The notes under the pieces: model-generated
What the model saw: only the letters and a program-made list of their open reading frames with translations
Database searches by the model: none
Told to the model about the DNA's origin: nothing
Made by a program: the position numbers and the translations under genes
Shown here: piece by piece, positions 45,900 through 57,910 of the stretch
Position numbering within the stretch: the first letter of the stretch is position 1
How the letters are laid out: every line of letters begins with the position of its first letter
Source of the DNA: Rhytidiadelphus loreus
Taxonomy: Eukaryota; Streptophyta; Bryopsida; Hypnales; Hylocomiaceae
Direction of reading: 5' to 3'
Assembly: GCA_947034895.1 (NCBI GenBank)
Contig: OX344762.1
Span: 46,603,087-46,667,086 of the forward strand
Length of the DNA: 64,000 nucleotides

Positions 45900-46990
45900 G
45901 TTTGAGGGGTTCAAGTATAGGAAGCTTGAACTTTCAAAGTTGCCCCTAGTACAACAGACTCTACAAATTAGCAGAGTCTGAGGAGGGACGGATCGGAGTG
46001 AGAGAAGGTTACTGTAAATTTTGGGAAGTCGAACTCCCCGTCCCTCGCTCGCTCATTCATGGATGCAACATGCACTAGGCGACAGTCTTTAAGTTAATTA
46101 CTCGGACATTCAAGAATCCCCCAATCCAACTAACTTACACTAGAGTAGATGCTCACTCTCTTCATGCTACTAAGCTACAAAGATTTTCCAGGTCGGAGTG
46201 GAGCCGTTTTCAAAATATGTCTGCACTATTTCTTTTTGGGTGTGTGTGTGGGTAAGAATAGGAAGCTTAGTTTTGAGGTTGCACGTGAAACTGCTGTTGA
46301 CCCAAGACAAGACAGACTCGATCTGAGGAGTGAGTGAGTGAGTGAGAAGGTCGTCATAACTTAACTGTTTTGGCATGGGAAGATCCAATTCCGAGATGCT
46401 CACTCTAAGCCTAGTCATGCTAAGCTGTAAAGCTGATAAGATTTGGGAAGGAGTAAAGCCGTTTTCATTGTCCACAGACAGTCCCCAATCCGACTAACTT
46501 GTTACACTAGAGTATCTAGTAAGATGCTCACTCTAGTCATGCTACAGCCGCTACTAAGACTCCGCAGGAGTGGAGTCGTTTTCAAACTGTACTGTATTTC
46601 ATAAACGTACGTCTCCACCGTCTTTAGGAATAGGGGTAAGACTGCATGAATAGGAAGCTTATTAGTCAGTTTGAGGTTGCATGTGTAACCGCATGCATGC
46701 AGCAGACCCCCAATGAATTCGAAACTAAGCAGAAGACTCTCTGAGGAGGGAGGGAGGGAGGGAGAAGGTTATTATTATAACTTAAAATTTTAAACTGTTT
46801 TTGGGAAGATCCAATTCCGATCGAGATGCCTGCTCACTCTAAGTAAGTACGTAGTCATGCCAATCATAAGATTTGGCAGGAGTACGTCAGTGGAGCCGTT
46901 TTCATTGTCCACGCACGCACAGAGTGAGTGCGCTCTCTCTCTCAAATGAATTGTCGAAAGCCAACTTAACTTAGCGTCTTTCAGTTGAAT
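45900..46990. repeat. Three degenerate tandem units of ~350-430 bp with embedded tetranucleotide runs
   Basis: Blocks recur in order: GAGTCTGAGGAGGGACGG (about 45976), CTCGATCTGAGGAGTGAGTG (about 46317) and CTCTCTGAGGAGGGAGGGAG (about 46738). Each is followed by GAGAAGGT, an AACT-rich stretch, TTGGGAAG(A/T)(T/C) and GATGCTCACTCTA with GGAGTGGAG(C/T)CGTTTTC. CCCCAATCC(A/G)ACTAACTT marks unit borders at about 46118 and 46486. The tetranucleotide is GAGT in the middle copy and GAGG in the last. Confidence 0.75.
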
Positions 46991-47019
46991 GTGCATTGGC
47001 GCCAAGTAATTAAGTTACT

Positions 47020-49990
47020 CCATCACATGCCGCCCTCCTCTTGTTAATTTGCACTAATAACTGGATTCGGCATAATCAGTATTCCAGCTTCTCAAGACGA
47101 CTGAGGTAACTTAACTTACACGCCCTTGAAATGCAAAGTAACTGACTCCAAAGAAATGGGCAGTTAATTTCAATCGCCCATCCAAACCAAGCCTCAACTC
47201 AACATTAAGGTACATCAATTCTAGACAGTTTGAAAAATCTGGAAACTATCAAATGAATGCATCCATTTTTTATTTGCACTTCGAAACTCAAACCACTCAG
47301 TGGAACCCCGAATGAACCAGTATTTCATGATTTTAAAATGACCCATTGGATCCATGAATTCATAAAGGTTCATTAGACAGTGTGTTTTAAAAGGAAAAAA
47401 CAAAAACAAAAACAAAACCCCTTCAAAATTGTCATATCTAGTGCAAAAGAGTTGCTGGCAATGGCAAAAACAGACAAACTTCCTTTGGCATATTCAAACA
47501 TAGGATCTTGGAGTAGAATTATATGAGAATGTATGCAATAAATTTCAGAAACTTTGGCCAATTAGATTGTAAGATATTAGATAAGCGATCAAAGTGAAAA
47601 AGGAAATATTTTTTTTGCCTTCACCTTGCTTTCCAAGGTTTTCAAACTTTGGATTCACTTCACTTACATTTCTTGCACTAAAGAGTTTTGAGGTTACTGT
47701 AAAGATTTTGATAAAAGTGCACCGTATGTAGTAAAAGTGCACATGAAAGAAATTGCATGCTTTGAACATTTAGTTATCACTTTAGGAACATATAATTCAT
47801 GTCAAGTGTACATGTGCCTTGAATTCTTTGAATTTTTAAGTAGGATGTTCAAAATTTATATACTTGTGGAAAATCCATTCTTTAATTGAATAATTAAATT
47901 TTTAGTACATGAATTCCAAAACAATCTTCAAATTCAATAGTATTAAAATATTAAGACGTATCATAATATTTTTTAGAAACAAAGTGAACTATTGCTAGAG
48001 GTACACAAGTTAATTATAGCAAATGGAAAACAACTAACAATCTTTGGAAATATTATTTTAATACAAAAGAATTCAATACGTGCAAAATACATCACTTGCA
48101 TACTAGTTAATAGGTACCTAATACATAATCCACAAATAGACCAAAATGTATAAAGATGAACATATGGATTTTCCTACATTATTTTTGGATACTCTAAGTG
48201 TAAAAGACTTAAAAACAAAATCAATAATTATCTCTAATGTGTCTCATTTATGAATCAATGCTATTATTGCTATCATTATATTGCATTACTTTATTATATC
48301 TAAATGATGAAAGAAGTGATATTTTTTATTGTTAGGAATGTTCACCTCACCCTTTCTTATTTATATGTGTCACACATATTCTTAATTCCTACAATTGTTT
48401 CTTATGATTGTTGCAAAGGTTGACTAAATAAGAATATAATCATGTTTCTCTTCCACAATTTACCACCTGCTTTCTAGGCAATTCGTGTAGCTTTTGTTGA
48501 ACTTGTCAACATTGTAAGCTTGTAATTGGTTGGTTGATACCGTAAAACAAGTACATTGACAAGTACAATACCATCATTCCAAGATTGTCTGCTCATGGCA
48601 ATTATCTTTAGTACAAGATATATATAATCACATGTTTCCATTGCCACAACATGTTTGTTTCAACATGCATATGGAAATTGAATGTTGATGAGGTATTCAC
48701 ATTAATGGCATTAAATAGCCCATTCATAGGACTCTCTTAATATTAAATTCATTGTCTAGTTTGTTCTCTGCCTCCTCTTATTTATTCACTATTTTCTTCA
48801 ACTCGTGTTTACTAGATGGAGTTAGGCATATTCAATCTGAATCCCTTAAGTAAACATAAGATTTTTTTTATAAAGAGTAGATTAATTGTCCATCCACAAT
48901 TTGAAAGAATTAGTTTTAATTATAATTATTTGAAAAGGTCATCTTACCAAATTAAATCTTACCAAATTAAATCTTTGTTAGGTTTAAATATTCATAGTGA
49001 CTAATTTAAAAAAAAAATTAAAAAAAAAAAATTCATTTATCAAAAAATTGTTAAATAGTGAAAAATACAAGACTAAAGTTAATAAAAAATCCATTAGTAG
49101 TTATAAAATGAATTGAAACATGTCAATCCTAATAGTGCACTTGTCCTAGTACATAATTTATACTATATGAACCATTTTGATTCTTAAAATTGTTAGAGAT
49201 TTCAATTTGGAAATGATTTCAATAAGATGTTTTTCCATAAAATTGTTTGAATTGCCAACAAAACACAAGGCAAAACAAGACTCTTCAAAACTTTTATATC
49301 ACTAATTCAAATGGAATGAATAAAATTATAAAAACTTTCAATGTAGATGAAAATTAACTCTAAGAGGAAAAAATTTAAAAATTTAAATTTCACTGCCCAG
49401 CCTCAACAATGTTATGTACAATAAGAAGGCATAACTTTTTTCTAATAGGCATCATATATTCAAATTGAATAAAAATGATATTCCCAAAGATCTAGTACAT
49501 TCTAGTATATTCCCAAAAGAAATTAAAAAGACTATTGTATAATAAAATTTAATGCTTAGAAAATTGTCTAAAATCCTACAAAATCCATTCCAAGACTTTG
49601 AACCTTTAGGGGTTAAATTGTGAATAACATGATTCAAAAAGCATCAATTCTTTACTAATACAACCTCTTTTTAATAACACAATTAGTGAAATACATAGGT
49701 CAAAAAAACAAAAAGTCCAAATGTCAACATAAACGTTTGGCGTCCAATGGATGACACGGAATCCTTCTAGCTAGGACACAAGTACAACTATTCATCCTCG
49801 AAATTTTGTTGTGAAAAGGGGAGATTTCCTACATAAGTTTGACTTCTAATGAATGCTTTCACTATTTCTTAAGCCAATGATTCACACGGTAATGAAAAGG
49901 GATGATTTCCAAGGTCACACATTCATCCTTTAAAGGTTAAGAGTGCCTACCATTTCATTAATGAACTGAGCATCATTTTGTGGACCCATG
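47020..49990. other. AT-rich intergenic DNA
   Basis: No supported gene. Several short minus-strand frames (47221-47769) have no domain. A degenerate repeat copy lies at 49195-49500. Confidence 0.5.
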
Positions 49991-52900
49991 GGAGTTCACA
50001 GTTCACAAGCATGAGCGTCCTACGGCTCATGCTGCAAACTAACTTCCGCGAAATCAGCAAATCATCCGCAAGGGATTCTCCCGTGCGTGCTGGCCCAAGT
50101 ACGTAGCTTGAACTGCTCTCCAACTGAAGCTAGAATCTTCCTGTTTGGTGCTAATCAACAGTGACCTGAAGACGACATAACAAGCTCACATGTTGCATCA
50201 GCTAGATTGCAAGCTAGCCGCATGCACAATTATCGACTAAAGTAGTGACCTGAAGACGACATAGCAAGCTCACATGTTGCATCAGCTAGCTAGGTTGCAA
50301 GCTAGCTAGCCGCATGCACAATTATCGACTACAGTTGTGGCCAAACTGTCTTCCTCATGTACGTATGCATGTATGAACCCGTACAGTGAATTGAACCGGT
50401 CTTACTGACTGTATATATATCAGGTGCCACGAGACAGTCGATTTCGAATCTCACTGTTCCAAACACTGATCAATTAATGTGTCTGGCCCGGCGGATCGGA
50501 GAAGAATTCAATTCGTGCAACATCTCTGTCACCACGGGCCTAAAGCGGCGGAAGGGGCCATCGTTTGGTTGAACACGATGGAGCCATTTCCTTCTTGCAT
50601 TGGACTGGACAAACGATTGATCGATCGAGGGCCATGCTGCACTCCATGATTATCTTGAGTTCGCTTGCACTTGCATGCATTGGGATCAAATGAGACAGAA
50701 CCGATGCTTTGATAGTACGTGTATATGCATGAGTTGCCTGGGTAATATATCCTCTTCGAACGGTCCCAAGCTACGCCGTCCCCATGCATGTCAGTGGTGG
50801 TGGGGGTGAGGAAAAACACACTTGGATGCCGACAGTCTGCATCATTGCCACAGCTAGCTCGTACGGATCGATAATGTAGATAACCTTCAAGAGTTGATCA
50901 TGGGAGGCTTCTTAACGCGGTTTTCTTCACGGAATCACGGGTGCAAACTTGCTCTACATAGACTGGAAGATTCGCAATCTATAGGTGTAATTGGTTGGGC
51001 GGATCATATTGATGTTGGTTAAATTCACATAGTGTAAGTTCTTGTTAATTCAAATTTTAACCTGTAACAAAAATTTTTTTAACCCTATCCAAATTGTGCA
51101 ACAAAGTATTTTTGCATAGAGTTTTTTTAGATAGTATCAATCTAAGTTGTTAGTCATTGCAAAGTAGTAAGGTTAGGGAAATTTGACAATACAACTTGGA
51201 ACTTCATGGCCCACATTTCATATGATCAATGGTAGGTAGTCCACCACAAAAGCTGGATTTCAAGAATGCTAATGAGCATTAACAAAAATAGTGGAATGTC
51301 TTTCATAGATTATGCATAGTCTTACTAGTTTTCTCTTAGGATATAGTGTGGGTCATTGCAAGGATGCTAAGCTACGTAAAATTCTCCAAGATTTGAGGTC
51401 TTTGGTTGGACAATTTTTATATGTACAAAAAATGGAAACTTTGATAGTTGAAAATCACATTGCCTAAAGAATTGTGCAACTTCAAATACTTGTAATCTTT
51501 TGATATGCCAAACCAATCAATTTTGGATTTGGTTCGAAATTGACCTCTATACTAGATCATGGCTGTGGCTTAATACTAGATTACGCAGTTTATTATTCAA
51601 AAAACAAGACAGGATTGAAAATGTTCATGTTTGACTGAAAGGCTCCATTAAATTTTTTTTCTTCTCAAGACATCTGATCGATATACTTGATTGAGTTCAA
51701 CTGACAATAATCAGATTATAAAAGTTTAGTCATATTGCACTCAAAGTTTTAAAGACTCCAAATTGCATTCAAAATATCCAATGTTTCTGTTCCATCAACT
51801 GAAATCAATCTAATAAGAAAATGAAGTTTACTTGTAATTAGAGTGATACTTTGTTCTTATCACACGTTTTACATCGTTCGTGACAGGAGCAACGGAAATG
51901 CAGAATTGAATGAGAAAAAAGAGCAAGTTCCAACAACGAAGCAGAATTATTCAAGCTATTCTCTTTCAGTCTCTCTCTCGCAGTAATCCAACTCAGAGCG
52001 ACTGAACATCCAACTCACGTCGAGGCTTCTTTCTGTCAGAGTGACTTCATTTCAAAGCAACAACTTGGTAAGTACTGGCCAAGCCAGATGAATGTGTCTA
52101 AGGGTTGGTTCAAGGATGAGACATCACCTTCCAGAGGCTGGCGCAGAGGCTGGCACAGAGCCTGGCACGCAGATCAAGACGCTAGCTGATTGGTAGCATA
52201 GTTATTGTAGAGGTCAGTGGGTCAATTTGGAGATCCTATTCTTGGAAATTATAGATTGGATTTAGATTGAATGATTTGGCATTATATTTGACAAAACAAG
52301 GTTACTAGTAGGAAAGTGTTTAGCAAGAGGAACTATTAAGAAGTATTAGACTCTTGAATCATACAAAACCCCTTGTCAAGCAATTCATTATATTGCCAAT
52401 GTTGCACCAAAGTTGAGACATGTAACTAAACTCTAAGAAGTGCAAGTTTAGTGCTCATTCAAGGTGCCCACATTAAAAAGGTGTCAATGGCATTGTGAAT
52501 TTTAATGAGTTGATCAAAATTGAAGTTTTATTTACTTTGATCTATCAATCAAGATTAGATGAGCTCTTCCACCCATTGATCTCATCCCTATGTCCTTTCC
52601 CACTTGTAATGGAGTCACTTCATCCTCAAATTGTAGAGTTAACTCTCTTCTTACCAACTAAACCAAAATCAAAGAATCAAACATACTAAAACCTTGCAAT
52701 CAATACCCCATATTAAGTAAGCTTCTGTCTTTAGTGCACTTTACTCAACGTTTTAGGAGGCAAGACAAGGCCTCGCCTATCCATCAGATCGACCTGCAGC
52801 TAGGCAGACCACTAGCATGCGACCATCCCTCCGTGGACATGGAGCCCGACATGGACCAAGTTAGCTACAGTCTCACTGCCAACTCTCCAGTGAGGGCCCT

Positions 52901-54004
52901 CCATGATCAACAAATCTCTCACAAATAAAATCCTCGCTCACAGCTCAAACAAACAGCAATGATTTGCCTTGGTTCTTTACTTCTCTACTCATCGTCTTCG
53001 TTCTCGATTCTTCGTGAAGCGTTCGTCTTGCTCATATGAGTCCAAGCTAGCAAGCTTTCAAGTCATTCTGCTTCGATGGAATTCGCTAGCTCTCGATCGA
53101 CTACTTGAAAGTGGGCGTACGTGCATACATCCGACACCTCCAGTATTCCATGTTCGAGTTCCTTGCACTGCATCCTTGCTCACTAGTTTTGCTCTTTTCA
53201 ACATATTCCGATGTGTTCCACATTTTATGGATACTCGAGTTTCTCACTGGTTGTTTATGTATGCAGCACGTGGTGTAGATTTTACTGGAGAAGTTAAAGA
53301 TACAGTGTCTTGATCGATCGATTGAGGGTTGGAGGTGGTTTTGAGGGAGCGATCTGCACAGGGCGACCAGTTTTGCGAAGCCTAGATTGAATGAGTGGGT
53401 GACCGTTGATTAGGACTCTGGAACTTGCAGATCGAGTTGTAGTATGTTTTAATTGCTAACTTGCTGACTGATCGAAAAAGTTCTAGTTGAAGTAATTTAA
53501 TTGCAAAGTCGAAAAAGTTGAGCGCATACGTCTAATGAACTTGGTTTGGGTGAGACGTGAGATCACTGGCTTTCATTGAATACAGTCTACCCGTCGTCGT
53601 GTAGGTCGAATGCTCTGTTGCTGGCGATGGCTTGTCTAATTCATCCAAGTCGGTGAAGTCCTCCTAATGTGACGAATTCCGAAAGTGAAAAAGGCAGATA
53701 CATAAGTCAATGAATAAGTTTTAAATTTCAGCGGCACTAGCCCAGGGAGAATAGCTTTGATTACCGGCCGGTTTACATGCATTTTTCCAACACAGGATAG
53801 TTGTGTCACTAGGTCGCTTTGCCTCATGGATGCAGTGGCTTTCCCTTGATCCCCCTGTTCCTAACTGGTGCAAAATCATCTGGGAACCTCTGACAATCCT
53901 GCAAGTAAAACAAGGATATAGCGCCTTGTTCTGCCTAATATAAAGCAAGGATGTCCCAGATACACGATACTTTTGCGTAACTCAGGAGTATCATCGACGT
54001 TGGT
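49990..54004. other. Mixed-composition region with no recognised gene
   Basis: Stretches at 50.0-50.95, 51.85-52.2 and 52.7-53.9 kb have balanced composition and are rich in palindromic tetramer runs (GATCGATC, GCTAGCTAGC, TGCATGCA). Frames at 50529-50819 (minus, 96 codons, one CKCKRT cluster), 52734-52928 and 52969-53313 (plus) are not recognisable and could be chance or untranslated exons. The short repeat AGAGGCTGGC(G/A)C occurs three times at about 52133-52172. Confidence 0.35.
50161..50335. repeat. 84-90-bp tandem duplication
   Basis: GTGACCTGAAGACGACATA starts at 50161 and 50245, and both units end in CATGCACAATTATCGACTA. The second unit carries two short extra GCTA copies, so the length difference is microsatellite slippage. 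Confidence 0.92.
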
Positions 54005-54490
54005 AGACTCTGTAAGAAATCAACTTCCACTTAGAGCTAGAGCAAGTCTGAACTTGCTCTGTCGTGAGTGTAATATATTATAGATTAAGCTAGCGAGTCA
54101 ACGAACATAATAAGTACCTAGCTATGCAGAACTCCGAAACTGGTCTTTTATTTATGTAAAAACTTCAGTTCCTCTATCCGATTGCCGACCTTCAGGAGTA
54201 GGCTGGGTAGGCTTGGTACGTAATTACAAACCTGAAGGCGAAATTAGACAATTCGATTTGTTGGTATGAACTATTTAACTTTACCTTCTCCGAATTCTGC
54301 ACTTGGGAAAGCATGAACAGTACACTCCCAGTTCATACCGTATACACACTCACAGTTCAACGTTTGTGATGCACAGGATTCTAATTCTTAACAAACATAG
54401 AATGTTTGATGTCCGTGAACAAGATCTCTACTTCTGTTGAAGAGGTAAAGGCACAAGCCGCAGTTACAGAGAGGAAGGAAATCCCGGCTA
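54005..54490 (+). pseudogene. Decayed upstream duplicate of the EAR-motif exon
   Basis: The segment aligns in the same orientation with 54598-54880: GTAAGAAATCAACTTCCACT versus GTGAGAAATCAATTTCCATT, then ACGTTTGTGATGCACAGGAT versus ACGTTTGTGGTGTACAGGAT. The start ATGTTTGATGTC corresponds to ATGTTCGACCTT at 54835. In this copy the frame is interrupted soon after (TCTGTTGAAGAG region) and the DLN motif is lost. Confidence 0.6.
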
Positions 54491-54834
54491 ATTCGGCTTA
54501 ACATAAGCAAGAACGTCGCAGCTATCTACACGATTTGGGAGTAACTGCCTCACGCACATCGGTCATCCACAACAGAGATCGACGTTCACTTGGCAAACTC
54601 TGTGAGAAATCAATTTCCATTTCAAACAAGCTTGCACATGCTTGCTACTGTAGCTCTGTCATGAGTCCATGGGCTTGCAATCATAGATAAAGCTAGGAGT
54701 AGACGAACACGAAAATTTATTACCTATGTCAGTACTAATAGATTGTAATTATCCACTTCTCCGAATAGTTATGCACATGCACTCACAATTCGACGTTTGT
54801 GGTGTACAGGATTCTACTTTTCAACAAAACTACA

Positions 54835-55425
54835 ATGTTCGACCTTAACAAGACCCCAACTCTTGTTGAAGGAGAAGTTAATCCACAAGACTCGGGGACA
54901 GAGAATAAGGCTAATTCGGCAACGTCTGCAGCACCAAAAACGTTAGCAAGTTCTTCCAGGAACTACATGTTTGATTCATCAGAATTGGCAGGGCTCCTCC
55001 TCATGGTGGAGGGCCTTCCCAATGACCACCCAAGTACTCTAAACCATGCCAGGCTTCCACCGCAAACTTCTGCTTTCTCCGAAGCTCCAGCAATCGTAGG
55101 GAGAAGCAGAAGTATTGCTGTGCCCACGCATTTGGCAATGGTAACAACTGCCACTGGCGATGGTGCTCCAGCAGTCCGAGAATTGATGGTTCGTCCCTTG
55201 TCGAGGCGTGGCCGAGTGGTGGAGGTGTGGTCGAGAAAAGATGCACGGGGAGGATTGTGTGGGAATCAGAATCAAGCTTCTCAGTGTCAGACCAGCATGG
55301 ACATGGATTGCGAGCTTGATTCTGATGGGGATAGTGACAGTTGCAAGCCGAGAAATTCTCTGGACAACTCTAATTCTAAGGTATCTGAGTTGAAGCTCTT
55401 AATCTACATGCATGTGAAATTGTGA
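54835..55425 (+). CDS. EAR-like (DLNxxP) protein, probable first exon of a longer gene
   Basis: The frame starts at the ATG in ACTACAATGTTCGACC; an in-frame GTG 12 codons earlier is ignored because an acceptor-like gtacag/GATTCT lies between. Residues 3-8 read DLNKTP, which fits the plant EAR repression motif DLNxxP used to recruit co-repressors. The rest is low in hydrophobics: Ser/Ala-rich, then MFDSSELAGLLLMVEGLP, then basic RPLSRRGRVVEVW, then an acidic DMDCELDSDGDSD stretch and a Ser/Asn-rich end. At 55380 the sequence AATTCTAAG/gtatct is a good donor in phase 0. The 14 residues beyond it are probably intron, and the next exon was not found before the transposon at 55555. It is likely a nuclear regulator by inference only; no DNA-binding domain is visible. 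Confidence 0.55.
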   Translation: MFDLNKTPTLVEGEVNPQDSGTENKANSATSAAPKTLASSSRNYMFDSSELAGLLLMVEGLPNDHPSTLNHARLPPQTSAFSEAPAIVGRSRSIAVPTHLAMVTTATGDGAPAVRELMVRPLSRRGRVVEVWSRKDARGGLCGNQNQASQCQTSMDMDCELDSDGDSDSCKPRNSLDNSNSKVSELKLLIYMHVKL

Positions 55426-55564
55426 AATAAGTCACCATGTTAACCAAGTTAATCACATTGACTACCAGCCAGAGCGAAATATTACATGTAACCTCCTAGT
55501 TAATGAATTATGTGTTGCAAACTTGCAATTGCTAATTGCCTCCTGCTGTACTGTCACTAGTGCA

Positions 55565-55675
55565 AAAGGGGTGTTTTAATGACATTTTAAATGACATTTG
55601 GATGTCATTTCAACCACCACCCCAAGGTGGTTGAAATGACATCCAAATGTCATTTAAAATGTCATTTTTTTGATG
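55565..55675. repeat. Subterminal hairpin of the CACTA element, left end
   Basis: ATGACATTTTAAATGACATT, with the following GGATGTCATTTCAACCACC, pairs with GGTGGTTGAAATGACATCC and its continuation, around an ACCCCAA loop. The right end has a comparable but differently arranged ATGACATTT/AAATGTCAT structure at 63857-63965. Confidence 0.8.
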
Positions 55676-55739
55676 TCACTAAGACACGGAGGTTTAAATG
55701 ACATTTTGAATATGTCATTAAAACATGTTTGTGGTCTAC

Positions 55740-56440
55740 ATCTTAAAATTTTAAAATCTATGTAGAATGAGGATTTTTTGTAATTCAAAATCAATTCAAC
55801 ATTTAACTGAGGTTTAGAAATTCTACACAATATTGTAGATCATAACTTCAAGTTTTTTTTCAAAAAAATAGATCTTCATATCTAAATTCTCTGCAAGAAG
55901 TAGATTTCAATTTCAAAACATGTTGCGAGTGTGAACATTTATCAGTTTAGATTGTCACAACGTCAAAGATTTTAATTTCAGAATTCTTCTCAGATGTAGA
56001 TTCCTGTAAATTCTGAACTGTAGATTCTGATCTCTAGCATCGTAGATTTTAATACTAGAATGTCTTTAATTTGTAGATTAGGAATTTAATAATTCTTTTC
56101 CATTCTGAATTGTAGATTCTAATCTCTAGCATCGTAGATTTTAATACTAGAATGTCTTTAATTTGTAGATTAGGAATTTAATAATCCTTTTCCAATGTAG
56201 ATGTTAGTATCAAAAATTGACACATGATTTGGAAGGTTCTGAAATCTTGAAAATTTGTAGATTTTTTCCCTAGAATAATTCATATCAATTTGTAGACTCT
56301 GCAAATGAAAAAAATAGGATTCTTGGTAGATGTCATTATCCCAGAGAAGGAACATAACACAACCCAAAATCTACAAATGGATGGAATACTAATATACAAA
56401 ACCCTTTCTACAAATTTTCCCACCTACAAAATCTAAACTA
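55740..56440. repeat. Left subterminal repeat region (GTAGATT motifs) with an 88-bp tandem duplication
   Basis: About a dozen TGTAGATT/CGTAGATT copies occur in one orientation. Between about 56015 and 56190 a block containing TGTAGATTCT, CTCTAGCATCGTAGATTTTA and TTTAATTTGTAGATTAGGAA is present twice, nearly unchanged. Confidence 0.8.
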
Positions 56441-57910
56441 AATCTAAACTAATAGGTCCAGAGGTATGGAAGCTGAGGAGGGCTCCGATTTCCTTCAATT
56501 GGCTCCCTACCAGTCTTTCCGCCCCAATATCCTCTGCACTCCTAGGGAGTCCTAGCAACCTGCAAACAAAAAATAAAAATGTCAAAAAAACTCCTTTCTT
56601 TAGATACATAATATACAAGTGTTGGCCCGGCGTCTCGTAAGTGGGAGAAGAGGAAGCTAGTGACTGGGACGAAGCTTTGTCACCTCGCTGGGACTTGCTG
56701 TGGACAAAATTGCCTCAGTGTACGCTCTGCTCCAGTGGTGGAGTGAACCAACTTGCCAAACAATACCCTTGCAGTGGAGGCTTCATTCACACTTGATTTC
56801 TAAAATCACAACATTGAGCCATTGGAACAAAGTTGGAAGACAGTTTGCTACCATGATTGGTAGGATGTATTAAAAAATCTCATCATCAAAACTGCATTTT
56901 AGGGAAGATTGCAGGCTCTGCAGCATTCTCATTTGATTTTAAAATAAACACGAATTCGCATTTGAAATTTACCATAAGCACAAGATACCCACCTGATAGT
57001 GCGTCTGTCGAAGGTAGTGATGTGGGGTACATCCTCGTCTCCAAATTGAGCAGCTCTCACTTTGCACAACTTGAACTGAACCCAGAGAAACCCTGTCAGG
57101 ACTCATCACATAGACATACGCTGCAGAGGCGTCAGCAAGTGGAGGCTCGGAGAATGAAGGACTGCGACAACTCTGAGAACAACCATTAAACCCTAAATCT
57201 GGAGTCCAAGAACCATGCAGAGATCATTAGTCAATGAAAATTCAATCTTCTGTCATACCTTGGCTTCTTGGGCAACGATGTGTTGCAGCTAAAACGTGGG
57301 TTGTCGTACAAGACAGGGAAGTTCTCGTTTCTCTTGGCGATGGAGATCAGTCTGCATTCCCACCACCAGTTTTAACCATAAACCAAATTGCTCTATTCCC
57401 CACTCTAACCAGCGCAGTACACAACATTTGAACAATCAAACCAAAATTATGGCATGGCATTTGCCACTACAAGTTTCCAAGACGGGAGCTCCCACAATCT
57501 TCTTCTAGTGCAGCTGTTGCATTCGTTTCTTGTAATAGCTCTCACTGTTGCATTGAAAACAAACCAAGCTCTAAACGATGGATCCAAGACACCAAAATCT
57601 CAATGCCCGCAGAAATTGAGTACACATGTGGCTGCGGGCGGGAGCCGGCTGGCGTATGCTAGAGGGGGCGTGTTGGAGGAGTGAGAAGCGAAGGAAACGA
57701 AGCGAAGGGAGAAGCGAAGGAAACGGAAGGGGAAGGGCAAGTGGGAATAATTCTTCTGACGTAGGGAAGGCAGAGCGGGGGAAGAGGACGGGGCGCGGTG
57801 TAGGAGTGACATCGGGGTGGGGAGAAGGGCGTCTGAGTCCGTGGGTGGGTCGGTGGGACCTTCGACCGAGGACGCCCAATTATACAAAACCATACGAATC
57901 GGACCAAAAC
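56433..57910 (-). other. Possible captured host-gene exons inside the transposon
   Basis: On the minus strand, tttgtttgcag/GTTGCTAGG near 56558 opens a frame reading LLGLPRSAEDIGAERLVGSQ and onward for about 40 codons to a stop at 56433. Upstream at 57600-57900 the minus strand is C/T-rich and opens Ser/Pro/Arg-rich frames resembling an organelle transit region. Balanced composition sets this 1.5 kb apart from the rest of the element. I recognise no protein family and could not connect the exons. Confidence 0.35.
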
